From the NCBI GenBank assembly GCA_022562915.1, contig JADFOJ010000002.1:1-64000 (forward strand): 64,000 nucleotides of DNA. Direction: 5' to 3'. The stretch comes from Planctomycetota bacterium (GTDB lineage Bacteria > Planctomycetota > Phycisphaerae > Phycisphaerales > SM1A02). Positions 53,922-63,877 of the stretch are shown here, piece by piece; position 1 is the stretch's first letter, and every line of letters starts with the position of its first letter. Both the position numbers and the translations under genes were made by a program. The notes beneath the pieces are model-generated. The model was given only the letters and a program-made list of their open reading frames with translations, searched no databases and was not told the DNA's origin.

Positions 53922-54962
53922 ATGGCCGGCAGGGCACCATCCCCCGACAGGATCAGCGCGGCCATGCGCATCCTGGTACTGCACGGCAAGGAGCCGTATC
54001 TCATCGCCTCGGCCTCGAAGCGCTATGAGAACCTGCTGCGAGAGGAGTTCGGGGACGTCGCCCGCGTCGAGCTTGACGGCGAGACGGCCGAACTCGCCGC
54101 CGTCCTGGACGAGCTGCGCAGCTTCGCCCTCTTCGAGCCGCACAAGCTCGTCATCGTGGACGCCGCGGACAAGTTCCTGGCCTCACCGGCTCGCGACGAT
54201 GACGGCAAGAAGGCCGCCGGGAGCCCTCGCCGTCGGGCCCTGGAGGCGTATGCCGAGAACCCCGTGGCCCAGGCGTCCCTGCTCCTGCGGGCGGACACCT
54301 GGAGGCCGGGCAAGCTCGACAAGATCGTTGCCGGGATCGGCGGACTTGTCATCAAGTTCGAGCCGCTGAAGGAGGCCCAGGCCGTCGCGTGGTGCGTGCA
54401 GGCGTGTCCGCGGCACGGCGCGACCATCGAGCAGTCGGCGGCCGGGCTGCTCGTGCAGCGGGTGGGAACGGGGCTTGCCCGGCTGGACAACGAGCTGGCG
54501 AAACTGGTCGCATTCGCCGGTTCGCGATCGATCGCGCCCGACGACGTCCGGGAGCTGGTCGGTTACAGCCGCCAGGAGCAGGCGTGGGACCTGCAGAGCG
54601 CGATCATGTCGGGTTCGGCGGCGCAGGCGTGCACGAAGTTGCGCGAACTGCTGGAGATCTCGCGGCTGGACGAGGCGCTGGTGACGTGGGCGATCACCGA
54701 TCTGCTGCGCCGCATCCACACGGCCGGCCAGTTGCTGCGCCGCGGCGAGCCCGAACAGAGCTTCCGGCATTCTCTGCGCCTGAACTTTCCGCCCGGCGAC
54801 CGCATGCTCCAGGTCGCTCGAAACGTCGAGCCGTCGCGGGTCGCCCGGCTCTTTGACGAAACCATGCGCACCGTTCACCGCACGAGGTCGGGGCTGGGAG
54901 ATTCGGTGAGGAACCTTGAAGTCCTGACCGTGCGGGTGACCGATACCATCAAGTGCTTCTGA
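53922..54962 (+). CDS. holA: DNA polymerase III delta subunit
   Basis: Part of the clamp loader that opens the beta sliding clamp. A 346-residue protein with the expected weakly conserved layout: ILVLHGKEPYLIASASKRYE at the start, LRSFALFEPHKLVIVDAADK, ASLLLRADTWRPGKLDKIVA, LARLDNELAKLVAFAG, and the C-terminal collar helices (WAITDLLRRIHTAGQLLRRG). ATG 53922 is used; it lies 64 bases from the divergent kinase. The next gene starts inside its last codons. Confidence 0.85.
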   Translation: MAGRAPSPDRISAAMRILVLHGKEPYLIASASKRYENLLREEFGDVARVELDGETAELAAVLDELRSFALFEPHKLVIVDAADKFLASPARDDDGKKAAGSPRRRALEAYAENPVAQASLLLRADTWRPGKLDKIVAGIGGLVIKFEPLKEAQAVAWCVQACPRHGATIEQSAAGLLVQRVGTGLARLDNELAKLVAFAGSRSIAPDDVRELVGYSRQEQAWDLQSAIMSGSAAQACTKLRELLEISRLDEALVTWAITDLLRRIHTAGQLLRRGEPEQSFRHSLRLNFPPGDRMLQVARNVEPSRVARLFDETMRTVHRTRSGLGDSVRNLEVLTVRVTDTIKCF

Positions 54963-56155
54963 TACAACGAGCCCTGCTCGCGGTGGCGATCGCGCCGGCC
55001 ATGACGGTGCTGTCGGCGGGGTGCGCGGCCCGCTCGCACTCGATGTCGAAGCACCTGGCTTCTGCGGAGTCTCTTCCAGAGACATCCGAACTCGCCGAGC
55101 AGGCTCGTCGCGACGTCGAGCAGCTCCGCCTGCTGGAACCCTTCGGCGACCGGCGGGCGTCTGCCGAGCCGGCTCACGACGTGCCACCGGAGATCCAGTG
55201 GATACTCCCGCGGACCGACTCGCCCGCCGTCGAGGCGGACCTTGCAGAGGCCGCGCCGCGAGGTGAGCCCGTACAGACGGCGCTTCACAGCGACGGCCTG
55301 CCCGGTCCCTCGACGACCGAGTTTCCCCTGCCGATGCCCACCGAGCTTCCGGGTGGCAGCGTGGTCGCGGACCCGGACCCCCCCGACCCCCGGGACCCCC
55401 CGCACCCGGGCGCGGCCCCCGAGACGCTTCGCCGCCTCATCGTGGATCTCTCCGCCGAGCTGTACCGCCGCGGCGCCTACAGCGACATGCCGTTGCGCGA
55501 GCTCCTGCTGATTGGCGCGACCACGATGGTGACGCCGGATCGCGCGCTGATCCCGGAAGCGCTGCCCGGCCTCACGCAGCGCGAGCGCGAGATCGTCGGA
55601 CTCATGCAGGACTTCTTTCGGCGACTCGGCCAGGAACTCGACGCCACCGGCGATCCGGAGGTTGTCGTGACGGCGATCATCGAGCTGGCCGCGGCCCTGC
55701 AGAAGCAGTCGAGCCTCGTCCTGCCGACGGTGTCGCTGTGCACGCGGGTCGGAGGCTTCGGTGACTACGACGAGTTCCCCCGCACCGAGCAGGGCCGATA
55801 CACGTTCCTGGCCCACAGCGACCAGCAGGCGGTCGTGTACGTCGAGGTCGATGACTTCGTCAGCGAGCTCAACGACAAGGGCCAATGGGTCACCGAGCTC
55901 TCCCAGCAACTCGTGGTGTTCAGCGACCGCGACGGCATCCCCGTCTGGCGGGAAGACTGGCAGCTCGGCACCGACACGAGCAAGAACCGGCGCGCGGACT
56001 TCTTCATCGTGCAGATCATCACGCTGCCGGAGCGACTGTCCGTCGGCCTGTACCAGCTCAAGATCCATGTCCGCGACAAGCGGTCGGGTGCGGAGGCCGA
56101 GGCGATCGTCGAGTTCGAGATGGTGGCGGATCCCCGGATGGTCGACTCGCGCTAA
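54953..56155 (+). CDS. Lipoprotein, unknown function
   Basis: A 400-residue lipoprotein: signal ALLAVAIAPAMTVLSAGCAA, lipobox SAGC. After a disordered proline/aspartate stretch (VADPDPPDPRDPPHPG) comes a helical segment (LIVDLSAELYRRGAYSDMPL, FFRRLGQELDATGDPEVVVT), then a beta-domain (QGRYTFLAHSDQQAVVYVEV, QLVVFSDRDGIPVWREDWQL, LSVGLYQLKIHVRDKRSGAE). GTG 54953 overlaps the holA end by 10 bases. The C-terminal domain looks like an immunoglobulin-type fold. No family name is known to me. Confidence 0.8.
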   Translation: MLLIQRALLAVAIAPAMTVLSAGCAARSHSMSKHLASAESLPETSELAEQARRDVEQLRLLEPFGDRRASAEPAHDVPPEIQWILPRTDSPAVEADLAEAAPRGEPVQTALHSDGLPGPSTTEFPLPMPTELPGGSVVADPDPPDPRDPPHPGAAPETLRRLIVDLSAELYRRGAYSDMPLRELLLIGATTMVTPDRALIPEALPGLTQREREIVGLMQDFFRRLGQELDATGDPEVVVTAIIELAAALQKQSSLVLPTVSLCTRVGGFGDYDEFPRTEQGRYTFLAHSDQQAVVYVEVDDFVSELNDKGQWVTELSQQLVVFSDRDGIPVWREDWQLGTDTSKNRRADFFIVQIITLPERLSVGLYQLKIHVRDKRSGAEAEAIVEFEMVADPRMVDSR

Positions 56156-56167
56156 GATCCATCGCTG

Positions 56168-57112
56168 ATGGCGCAGACCACCACCGGGCGCTTCGATCTG
56201 CTGGGGCTCGACGGCATGTCCGCCGACGAGCTGGGATCGCTGCTGGATGAGGCCGAGGGCTTCGTCGGGGCCGTCGAGCGAGGCGAGTCGTCGGAGCGTC
56301 TTGCCGGAAAGATAGTCGCCAACCTGTTCTTCGAGGACTCCACGCGGACCCGGTGCAGCTTCACCGTCGCCGCGGTCCGTCTCGGGGCTGCCACGCTCGA
56401 CCTGACCGGGGCCGGATCGAGCCTGAGCAAGGGCGAGTCGATGCTGGACACGGCGCTCAACGTCGAGGCGATGGGCGTCGACGCGATGGTCGTGCGCAGC
56501 GGGCGGTCCGGGACGCCGCACCTGGTCGCGCGGTCGGTCGGCTGCCCGGTCATCAATGCCGGAGACGGCCGGCACGAGCATCCCACGCAGGGGCTGCTGG
56601 ACATCCTGACACTGCGCCGGCGCTGGGGCGACGTCGCCGGACGTACCGTCGTGATCGTCGGCGACATCGCCAACAGCCGGGTGGCGCGCTCCAACGTGCA
56701 CGGGCTCACCACGCTCGGGGCGGACGTCCTGCTCGTCGGTCCGCCCGCACTGGTGCCGCACTCGTTCACGCAGATCGCGGCGGGTCCCGGCCGCGTCACC
56801 GTGAGCCACGACCTGGACGACGCGCTGCCGCGCGCCGACGCCGTCATGATGCTGCGCATCCAGTTGGAGCGGCACGACGACGGCGGGAGCGGTGCGATAC
56901 CGCCGGACTACCGCCGCCAGTACGGCCTGACCGTGGATCGCGCCGCCGGGCTCGAGGCCGACGTACCGGTCATGCACCCCGGACCCATGAACCGCGGCGT
57001 CGAGATCGATTCGGAGGTCGCCGACGACCCCGCCCGCAGCGTGATCATGCAGCAGGTCACCCACGGCGTCGCGGTGCGCATGGCGGTTCTGAACAGGGCG
57101 ATCGCGGGCTAG
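56168..57112 (+). CDS. pyrB: Aspartate carbamoyltransferase catalytic subunit
   Basis: Joins carbamoyl phosphate and aspartate in pyrimidine synthesis. FEDSTRTRCSFTVAAVRLGA is the carbamoyl-phosphate signature, followed by SLSKGESMLDTALNVEAMGV (mobile 80s loop), HEHPTQGLLDILTLRR, GDIANSRVARSNVHGL, MMLRIQLERHD and VMHPGPMNRGVEID. At 314 residues it matches the family. pyrC and the regulatory subunit are not adjacent. The stop is followed at once by a 30-base-arm palindrome. Confidence 0.96.
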   Translation: MAQTTTGRFDLLGLDGMSADELGSLLDEAEGFVGAVERGESSERLAGKIVANLFFEDSTRTRCSFTVAAVRLGAATLDLTGAGSSLSKGESMLDTALNVEAMGVDAMVVRSGRSGTPHLVARSVGCPVINAGDGRHEHPTQGLLDILTLRRRWGDVAGRTVVIVGDIANSRVARSNVHGLTTLGADVLLVGPPALVPHSFTQIAAGPGRVTVSHDLDDALPRADAVMMLRIQLERHDDGGSGAIPPDYRRQYGLTVDRAAGLEADVPVMHPGPMNRGVEIDSEVADDPARSVIMQQVTHGVAVRMAVLNRAIAG

Positions 57113-57204
57113 GAGAGAAAATAGACCGGGACTAATTTCCAGGCTGCCGTCACCGCGTTGCAGTGGGCCACCGGCTGGAAATTAGTCCCGGTCTATTTTC
57201 TCTC
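57113..57204. repeat. Inverted repeat with 30-base perfect arms after pyrB
   Basis: GAGAGAAAATAGACCGGGAC... (57113-57142) and its exact reverse complement (57175-57204) enclose 32 bases. The core AGACCGGGACTAATTTCC resembles AGACCGGGACTCATTTTC of the palindrome at 62711-62865, so the two belong together. It begins directly after the pyrB TAG. Confidence 0.9.
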
Positions 57205-57222
57205 GCTCAACCGTGCCACACA
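57205..57222. repeat. GTGGCACGGTYGA palindrome family, half copy (copy 5)
   Basis: GCTCAACCGTGCCACACA equals the right arm of the copy at 17372-17418. The left arm is missing: the other palindrome occupies its place, which suggests one element inserted into the other. Confidence 0.75.
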
Positions 57223-57309
57223 GAGATTCTGCCGAGGGCGCCGAAGTACGCAAGGATGGCACAATTGACGCCGTCGCGACCTGGCACCGCAGGGGGGTAC
57301 ACTTCCGCC

Positions 57310-57894
57310 ATGGGCGCACAAGGTCTGCTTCTGGTCATCTCCGGACCGTCGGGCTCCGGCAAGACGAGCATTGCCCGGGCCGTCGAGAAGCGCCTCGGCG
57401 CCGTTTTCAGTGTCTCGGCAACGACGCGGCCCAGGTTCCTCAACGAGCGCCGCGGCCGTGATTATGAATACCTCTCCGAGCAGGCGTTCGAGGAACTGGT
57501 CGAGCGCGGGGCGTTCCTGGAGCACGCGCGGGTCTACGGCCGGCACCGGTACGGCACGCCGCGCGAGCCGGTCCGGCGTTCTCTCGACGAGGGGCGGCTG
57601 GTGATCCTCGACATCGACGTGCAGGGAGCACTCCAGGTCAGACAGGCGATGCCTGACGCCCTGCTGGTGTTCGTCATGCCTCCCGGTGACGAGGAACTCG
57701 AACAGAGGTTGCGCGCCCGCGGTCGCGACGACGAGCAGAGCATTCAGTTCAGGCTCGCCGAGGCGCGGCGGGAGATCGAGGTGGGGCTGCACAGCGGGGC
57801 GTACGACGAGCAGATCGTCAACGACGACCTCGACCGCGCCGTTGACGAGGCGTGCCGGATGGCGCAACAGCGCCGTGCGGCCGGGGGTGCGTGA
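57310..57894 (+). CDS. gmk: Guanylate kinase
   Basis: Phosphorylates GMP to GDP. ISGPSGSGKTSIARAV is the P-loop, VSATTRPRFLNERRGRDYEY the GMP-binding block, FLEHARVYGRHRYGTPREPV and LDIDVQGALQVRQAMPDALL the family core, and LRARGRDDEQSIQFRLAEAR the lid. Compared with E. coli it has RPRFLNERRGRDY in place of RxPRPGExxGxxY. ATG 57310 gives 194 residues. Its stop overlaps the next GTG start (GTGA). Confidence 0.94.
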   Translation: MGAQGLLLVISGPSGSGKTSIARAVEKRLGAVFSVSATTRPRFLNERRGRDYEYLSEQAFEELVERGAFLEHARVYGRHRYGTPREPVRRSLDEGRLVILDIDVQGALQVRQAMPDALLVFVMPPGDEELEQRLRARGRDDEQSIQFRLAEARREIEVGLHSGAYDEQIVNDDLDRAVDEACRMAQQRRAAGGA

Positions 57895-59609
57895 CAGTGC
57901 ACGGCTCGCTCGGTGCAGTCCGGCTGGTCGTGCTGTCCTGCGTGTACGGGTGCTTCCCGGTCGAGGCCGGGGCGGGGCCGATGCACGGCCCGCGCTGCGC
58001 GGTGCCCGACCCGCTGGCGGTCCGCGGCGGCGTGCTGATGGTCCCGCTGGTTGCGGACCGGCCGGGCAGCGACTGGCCGCGGACACTCGTCCTGATCGCC
58101 GACGACGGCCGGCGGCTGCCCGGCATCGTCTCCTGGGTGCACCCGCAGACGGGTGACGCTGCCGCCGGGTGGACCTCGGATCCGCGCGGCCTGGCGGTGC
58201 GCCGGATCGAACCATCCGACGACACGAACGTCGAGTCCGGCAGCAGGCCGTTCCTGCTGACGCCGCTGCCCATCGATTGCCGCGGAACACTTCGTCTCGG
58301 TCGCCAACGGATCGAGCCGCGGTGGCTCGATGCCGTGGACCGGGCTGTTCCGGATGGGCCCGTACTGGAATTGTCGGACTCGCTGAACCGCCCGGACCCG
58401 GTCTCGCCCCTGGAGTACTGGCGGTGGGTTCAACTGGCGGGGCGCCTCGACACGGCGCCTCCGCCGGCGGAACTGTACGGTGAGGTGGGATCCCTGGTGG
58501 CGCGGCACTACTCGGATCTCTGGCGCATAGGCCTGTTGCGGTTGGGCCGCGCCGATCCCGATGCACTGCACCGCTGCCTGAACCTGCTATTGCGCATCTG
58601 CTACGACGGACCGCAGGCGTTCGCGGCGTGGGTCGTCGATCCGGGTGAAATCGGCAGCCTGCTGCAGGTCCTGGTCGACCTCGATCGGTCCGACGGGGAG
58701 CTCGTCGAGGCCGTCGAGCAGTGGGCCGGTCGCCAGGGGCCGCTGGTGCTGCGCGTCGTGCCCCGGGACCCGTTCGCCGTGGCGGTGGCCGTCGCCAACC
58801 GCAGCCGTCTTGTCATCGAGGCGAGCTTCCAATGGCTGGGGTCGTCCGAGGTCGCCGCGACCATGTCCCTGGCGCCCGGCGTCCTGCACCGGGTGGAGGT
58901 GCCCAGGTCCGCCCGCTGGAACCGGCCGGGTGGGGTGGACCTCGCCCGGGCTCGGGCCCGGGGTCATGGCGACGTGCAGGTGCTGCTGGTGGAAGCCGCC
59001 GGCAAAGTGACGCAGATGACCTTTCCGACGGGGCCGTTGCAGGCCGAACCGCCCGGCGTGGGTTTCGAGCTGCGGCCGCCGCTGACGCTCGCGGAGGTAC
59101 AGTCGGGCCGGCGCTCCGGCGGCGCGGGCCGGCGTACGACGTTCCTCCAGCTTCGACGGAGGCATTCCCGGTGGGAGATCTTCCTGGAGTGCCGTCGCCC
59201 CGGCCGGCTTCCGCGCGCGGCTGATCTTGCGGGACTTCGCGACGCCGCGGAGATGCGCGGACGCGAAGCGATCACGCTCCTGCTCGGTGCCACGCCGGCG
59301 TCGGTGGTGCTGGCCGTGCCGGAGACGGGTGACTACCGGCTCTTTCGGGGGTCCGACGACGGGACCCTGGAGATCCATCGGCAGTCGTATGCCGACCGGT
59401 GGTACTGCCGCATCGTCGTGCCGCAGCGCTGGCTGCCCACGGAGGCCGAATACCTGTTGATCGGGGCGACCCGCACGCACGATGACAGCGACCTCATGGA
59501 GACCGGACCGTTCGCGTCGTTGCCGTGGCGCCCCGATCCCGGCCGGGCGGTGATCGATCTGCGAAGCTGGACGGACATCACGCCGGACGGCAACTCGAGC
59601 GCTCCGTAG
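57891..59609 (+). CDS. Large protein of unknown function coupled to gmk
   Basis: A 572-residue protein starting at GTG 57891, which overlaps the gmk stop. The N-terminus is hydrophobic (SLGAVRLVVLSCVYGCFPVE), possibly a signal. The body is rich in beta strands and arginine (LVVPL-like VLMVPLVADRPGSDWPRTLV, VLELSDSLNRPDPVSPLEYW, EIGSLLQVLVDLDRSDGELV, FAVAVAVANRSRLVIEASFQ). No catalytic or binding motif is apparent. Codon use and G+C at third positions are as in its neighbours. It may be specific to this lineage. Confidence 0.75.
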   Translation: MTVHGSLGAVRLVVLSCVYGCFPVEAGAGPMHGPRCAVPDPLAVRGGVLMVPLVADRPGSDWPRTLVLIADDGRRLPGIVSWVHPQTGDAAAGWTSDPRGLAVRRIEPSDDTNVESGSRPFLLTPLPIDCRGTLRLGRQRIEPRWLDAVDRAVPDGPVLELSDSLNRPDPVSPLEYWRWVQLAGRLDTAPPPAELYGEVGSLVARHYSDLWRIGLLRLGRADPDALHRCLNLLLRICYDGPQAFAAWVVDPGEIGSLLQVLVDLDRSDGELVEAVEQWAGRQGPLVLRVVPRDPFAVAVAVANRSRLVIEASFQWLGSSEVAATMSLAPGVLHRVEVPRSARWNRPGGVDLARARARGHGDVQVLLVEAAGKVTQMTFPTGPLQAEPPGVGFELRPPLTLAEVQSGRRSGGAGRRTTFLQLRRRHSRWEIFLECRRPGRLPRAADLAGLRDAAEMRGREAITLLLGATPASVVLAVPETGDYRLFRGSDDGTLEIHRQSYADRWYCRIVVPQRWLPTEAEYLLIGATRTHDDSDLMETGPFASLPWRPDPGRAVIDLRSWTDITPDGNSSAP

Positions 59610-59629
59610 CGGTCCTTTGGGAAAAGACG

Positions 59630-59722
59630 GGGTGGCACGGTCGACCGAGTCATCCCGGCGACGAGGTCGCCCGTGGAGCGACGATCGAAGACACGGGCGA
59701 GCAAGCTCGACCGTGCCACCCC
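59630..59722. repeat. GTGGCACGGTYGA palindrome family, copy 6 (long form)
   Basis: GGGTGGCACGGTCGA (59630-59644) pairs with TCGACCGTGCCACCC (59707-59721). The interior GAGGTCGCCCGTGGAGCGAC and GAAGACACGGGCGAGCAAG follow the copy at 1732-1816. It lies between two convergent genes. Confidence 0.9.
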
Positions 59723-59727
59723 TCATT

Positions 59728-60690
59728 TTAGAAATTCACGCGAACCGTGAAGGCGACCGTCGGAGCGAGGTCGGTGTCGTCACTGCCGAGCCGTCTGCCG
59801 CGGGAATTGTCGAGCTCGAACGAGGTCCCTGCAACGAACCCGGCGTAGAGATCCGCGGAGATTCGGTCGTTGAAGCGGTAGGACAACCGGACCCACATGG
59901 GGAAGCTGGAATCCTCGCCGACGCCGCCCGGCGCGACACCGGTGTCGTCGAGGCGGAAGCGGCGGAACTCGTACCGGAAGCCCGCCGCCGCTTCGTACTG
60001 CTCGGCGAACGCCCACACGAACTCGAGGCCGGTGAAGGCGAGGCCCACCGGTCCGGCCACCGAGGTCAGCTTCATGTCGTCGGTGATCGTCCAGTCCAGG
60101 AACAGCACCGGGTACACCAGCACACTGTCCTCGAGCTGTGACGAGACGCCGATGCCGCCGCCCCAGGCAAGGTTGTCGCCGGAGCGGATCAGGACACCGG
60201 CGAACCCGCCGCCGGTGACGGCATCGTTCCAGGACGCGCCGCTCTCACGCGACCACATGACGAACGGGCCGAAGATCACCGCGAGGTCGCTGTTCACCCA
60301 CCACTGGAACCGGGCGTCCATCTCCAGCGTGGTGATGTCGCTCCACGGATCGCCGCCCAGCTTCACGGCGTTCGAGAAGTCGTAGTCATCGAAGAGGTAC
60401 CGGAGGTTGAGGTCCAGTCGCCAGTCGGCGGCGATCTCCGTCTGCGCATTCAGTTCCAGGCCGACCCGGTCGACGCTGAAGTCGCCCCCGCCGTCGATGT
60501 CGGTCTCGAAGAGGCCCTGGTACCCGGCGGAGATCGAGAACCGCAGATCGTTGCCGCCGGAAGACGCGTCCAGCGGCGTGGTGAGCTGCGCCGTCTCTCC
60601 GATGTTCCGGGCCGTGCACGGCACGGCAGCCGCAACGGTCAGTGCGACGATGATGGCGGCCGGTCGTGTTCCGTTGGCTGGTGTGTTCAC
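59728..60690 (-). CDS. Outer-membrane beta-barrel-like protein
   Basis: A 320-residue exported protein. Signal TRPAAIIVALTVAAAVPCTA. The mature part alternates polar and aromatic residues in many amphipathic strands (DWRLDLNLRYLFDDYDFSNA, LEMDARFQWWVNSDLAVIFG, SVLVYPVLFLDWTITDDMKL, AAAGFRYEFRRFRLDDTGVA, MWVRLSYRFNDRISADLYAG) and ends in VAFTVRVNF with a terminal phenylalanine, as in outer-membrane barrels. Start GTG 60690 follows GGGAG; GTG 60702 is also possible. The substrate or role is unknown. Confidence 0.82.
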   Translation of the reverse strand: MNTPANGTRPAAIIVALTVAAAVPCTARNIGETAQLTTPLDASSGGNDLRFSISAGYQGLFETDIDGGGDFSVDRVGLELNAQTEIAADWRLDLNLRYLFDDYDFSNAVKLGGDPWSDITTLEMDARFQWWVNSDLAVIFGPFVMWSRESGASWNDAVTGGGFAGVLIRSGDNLAWGGGIGVSSQLEDSVLVYPVLFLDWTITDDMKLTSVAGPVGLAFTGLEFVWAFAEQYEAAAGFRYEFRRFRLDDTGVAPGGVGEDSSFPMWVRLSYRFNDRISADLYAGFVAGTSFELDNSRGRRLGSDDTDLAPTVAFTVRVNF

Positions 60691-60775
60691 GGCAACTCCC
60701 ACACAAGATCCCTCTGGAAGGCTCCATCGGTATCGCCCTGTTGGAGGAGGTACTTTTGTTGGAATCGGCTCTCGG

Positions 60776-62725
60776 TCACGTGCCGCGGATGCGCATGCAG
60801 TAGACCACCCACTCCGCCAGCAGAAGGGCCAGGGCGATGGCGACGAGGGCCGGCCACAGTTCCAGCGGGGCCGCGTCGCCGACCGCTCCCGCCGTGGTCT
60901 CGATGGCGTTGACGCGCACCGACCGCCGCGGCCGGATGTCCGATTCCTGGTCGCTGAGCATGCTGACGGCGACCCGGTCCATCGGCGGCCGGGCTCCGCG
61001 GACGCGATACAGCCCCACGCGGCGCAATGGCGGCAGCGTGGCCAGGCCCCCCGGCGTCACCTCGACGGTCGCTGTCAGCGGGCCCTCGATGACCATCTCG
61101 GTGACGTCCGGTCCGGCCCGGGCCGTGATCGCGTCGCCGGGACGAAACGAGATCGCGGCTTCACCCGCCGCGCCGAGCAGGTGGTCCAGCACGTTCTGGA
61201 GGAACACCGTGATGCTGACGTCCATCGGCCAGTTGCTCCGGGTCATTTCGAAACCGACCGCCACGTGACGGTCCGGCCCGCCGTCCCTGGAGGCGATCAC
61301 CGGCCCGCCCGGACCGAACGCCAGGGCCGTCCATTGCTCCGGAAGGTCATAGCCTCCGAAGCCCGCGTACACCAGGCCGTCCAGCGACACGTGCCGCATG
61401 ACCGGGTGCAGCCGGTCCCAGCTCAGCACGCGCACGGCGCCGGTGGCGGGGGGCTCGTGCAACCGTAGTCCCGGCGGCACCGCGCCGAGCGTGAGCGTGG
61501 GCAGCGGTGGTAGTACCGGCGGGGCCACGCGGTCGAAGATGACCAGGTCGAGGTCGCCGGCCGACCAGGGGAGTTCCAGTTCGCCGTCGCCCGTCCCGGC
61601 GGGAATCACCACGAGCCGCTGCGGCTCCATCGCCTCCAGCAGCCCGACCAGGAAACGATCCGGCGCGGACCCCGCGTGGACCACACCGATGCGCGGCGAG
61701 GCAGGCGGTCGTATGACAAGTGCCGCGGTATTGTCGGCAGCCAGATCGTCCGGACGGCCGCAGGTCAGCGACAGTACCGCCGACGACGGGATGTCCTGCG
61801 AGGCCGTGTATGCCGCCTCGCCGGGACCCTGCGCCGTCGCACCAGGCACGGTCAGCGACGTGGTCTGGACGGGTCTCCCGTCGACACGCAGGGTCACCGC
61901 GGTGTCGATGGTCGCCGGGCCGGCGTTGACCAGCCGCGCAAAGACCAGGAGCCGGCCGGGTTGGCGGTAATCGCGCCTGGCGCTGAAGGCCGCGATACCC
62001 AGATTGTCCACGGGCGTCCCCTCCGGCGGGCCGATTCCGACGAACCGCAACGCCCCGGCGGGAAGCAGGAAGCCGCGGTCGCTCTGCGCGCCGGTGCCGA
62101 GGTCGCCATCGGAAAACAACACGATGTCCGGCGGCGCCTCGTCGACCGTCTCGTCGCGCACCGCAAAAGCAGCCGCGAGGTCAAGGGCGGCCTCGAGGTC
62201 CGCCTGCTCATCGGTCGGCTCGATCGCGTCGATCGCATCCAGAAGCAGTCGCCGGTTCGACTCGAAGCCGCTGTACAGTCGCGGCGTGGCCGCGAAGGCG
62301 ACCACCATCAGTTGCGCAGGCTCGCTGCGGCGCACCAGGCGGTCGACGGTCTCGCGCGCGGCGTCCCTCGCCGCGTCGAGGCGGCTGCGGTGTGTTGCCC
62401 CCACCCCGGCCGGCGCGTTCATCGACGCGCTGCGGTCGATGAGCAGGATGATCCGCGACGCGGCGCCGCGACCGGTCTGCACGACCGGCCGTGCCAGTGC
62501 CGCGAGCAGTACGGCGACGAGCAACATCTGCAGGAGCAGGAGCAATGACCACCGCAGTCGCTGGAAGGGGACGTTGGCCTGGAGATCCTCGGTGGCGGTG
62601 CGCCACAGGATCGTGCTCGCCATCCGCAAGGTCTGCCGCCGCAGCTTGAGGAAGTACAGCAGCACCAGCAACGGCACCGCGACGGCGGCCCCGAGCAGCG
62701 CGGACCATGGCGTGAGAAAAGACAC
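60776..62725 (-). CDS. BatA/VWA-type membrane protein
   Basis: A 649-residue membrane protein. The N-terminal block FLTPWSALLGAAVAVPLLVL, LYFLKLRRQTLRMAST is the BatA domain, then a second membrane helix (SLLLLLQMLLVAVLLAALAR). The von Willebrand A domain has the metal site LLIDRSASMNAP and DIVLFSDGDLGTG. A long beta-rich region and a C-terminal helix (LELWPALVAIALALLLAEWV) follow. It usually works with a MoxR ATPase, whose gene lies directly upstream. The usual DUF58 gene between them is missing. GTG 62725 starts inside a long inverted repeat. Confidence 0.9.
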   Translation of the reverse strand: MSFLTPWSALLGAAVAVPLLVLLYFLKLRRQTLRMASTILWRTATEDLQANVPFQRLRWSLLLLLQMLLVAVLLAALARPVVQTGRGAASRIILLIDRSASMNAPAGVGATHRSRLDAARDAARETVDRLVRRSEPAQLMVVAFAATPRLYSGFESNRRLLLDAIDAIEPTDEQADLEAALDLAAAFAVRDETVDEAPPDIVLFSDGDLGTGAQSDRGFLLPAGALRFVGIGPPEGTPVDNLGIAAFSARRDYRQPGRLLVFARLVNAGPATIDTAVTLRVDGRPVQTTSLTVPGATAQGPGEAAYTASQDIPSSAVLSLTCGRPDDLAADNTAALVIRPPASPRIGVVHAGSAPDRFLVGLLEAMEPQRLVVIPAGTGDGELELPWSAGDLDLVIFDRVAPPVLPPLPTLTLGAVPPGLRLHEPPATGAVRVLSWDRLHPVMRHVSLDGLVYAGFGGYDLPEQWTALAFGPGGPVIASRDGGPDRHVAVGFEMTRSNWPMDVSITVFLQNVLDHLLGAAGEAAISFRPGDAITARAGPDVTEMVIEGPLTATVEVTPGGLATLPPLRRVGLYRVRGARPPMDRVAVSMLSDQESDIRPRRSVRVNAIETTAGAVGDAAPLELWPALVAIALALLLAEWVVYCMRIRGT

Positions 62726-62860
62726 GGGAGAAAAAACTCCGGGGGAAAAAGAGACCGGGTCTCATTTTCTACGGCGATGTTCGCCGACCAAAGTAAGACC
62801 CACGCCGAAAATGAGTCCCGGTCTCTTTTTCCCCCGGAGTTTTTTCTCCCGTGTCTTTTC

Positions 62861-62865
<5 letters not shown>
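62711..62865. repeat. Inverted repeat with 59-base arms (one mismatch) bridging moxR and batA
   Basis: Arms 62711-62769 (CGTGAGAAAAGACACGGGAG...) and 62807-62865 are reverse complements except one base; a 37-base loop separates them. The left arm covers the first five batA codons and the start codon (62723-62725). The right arm includes the moxR stop (62861-62863). The inner part AGACCGGGACTCATTTTC matches the palindrome at 57113-57204. Transcribed, it would fold into a stem that hides the batA start. Confidence 0.92.
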
Positions 62866-63877
<1,012 letters not shown>

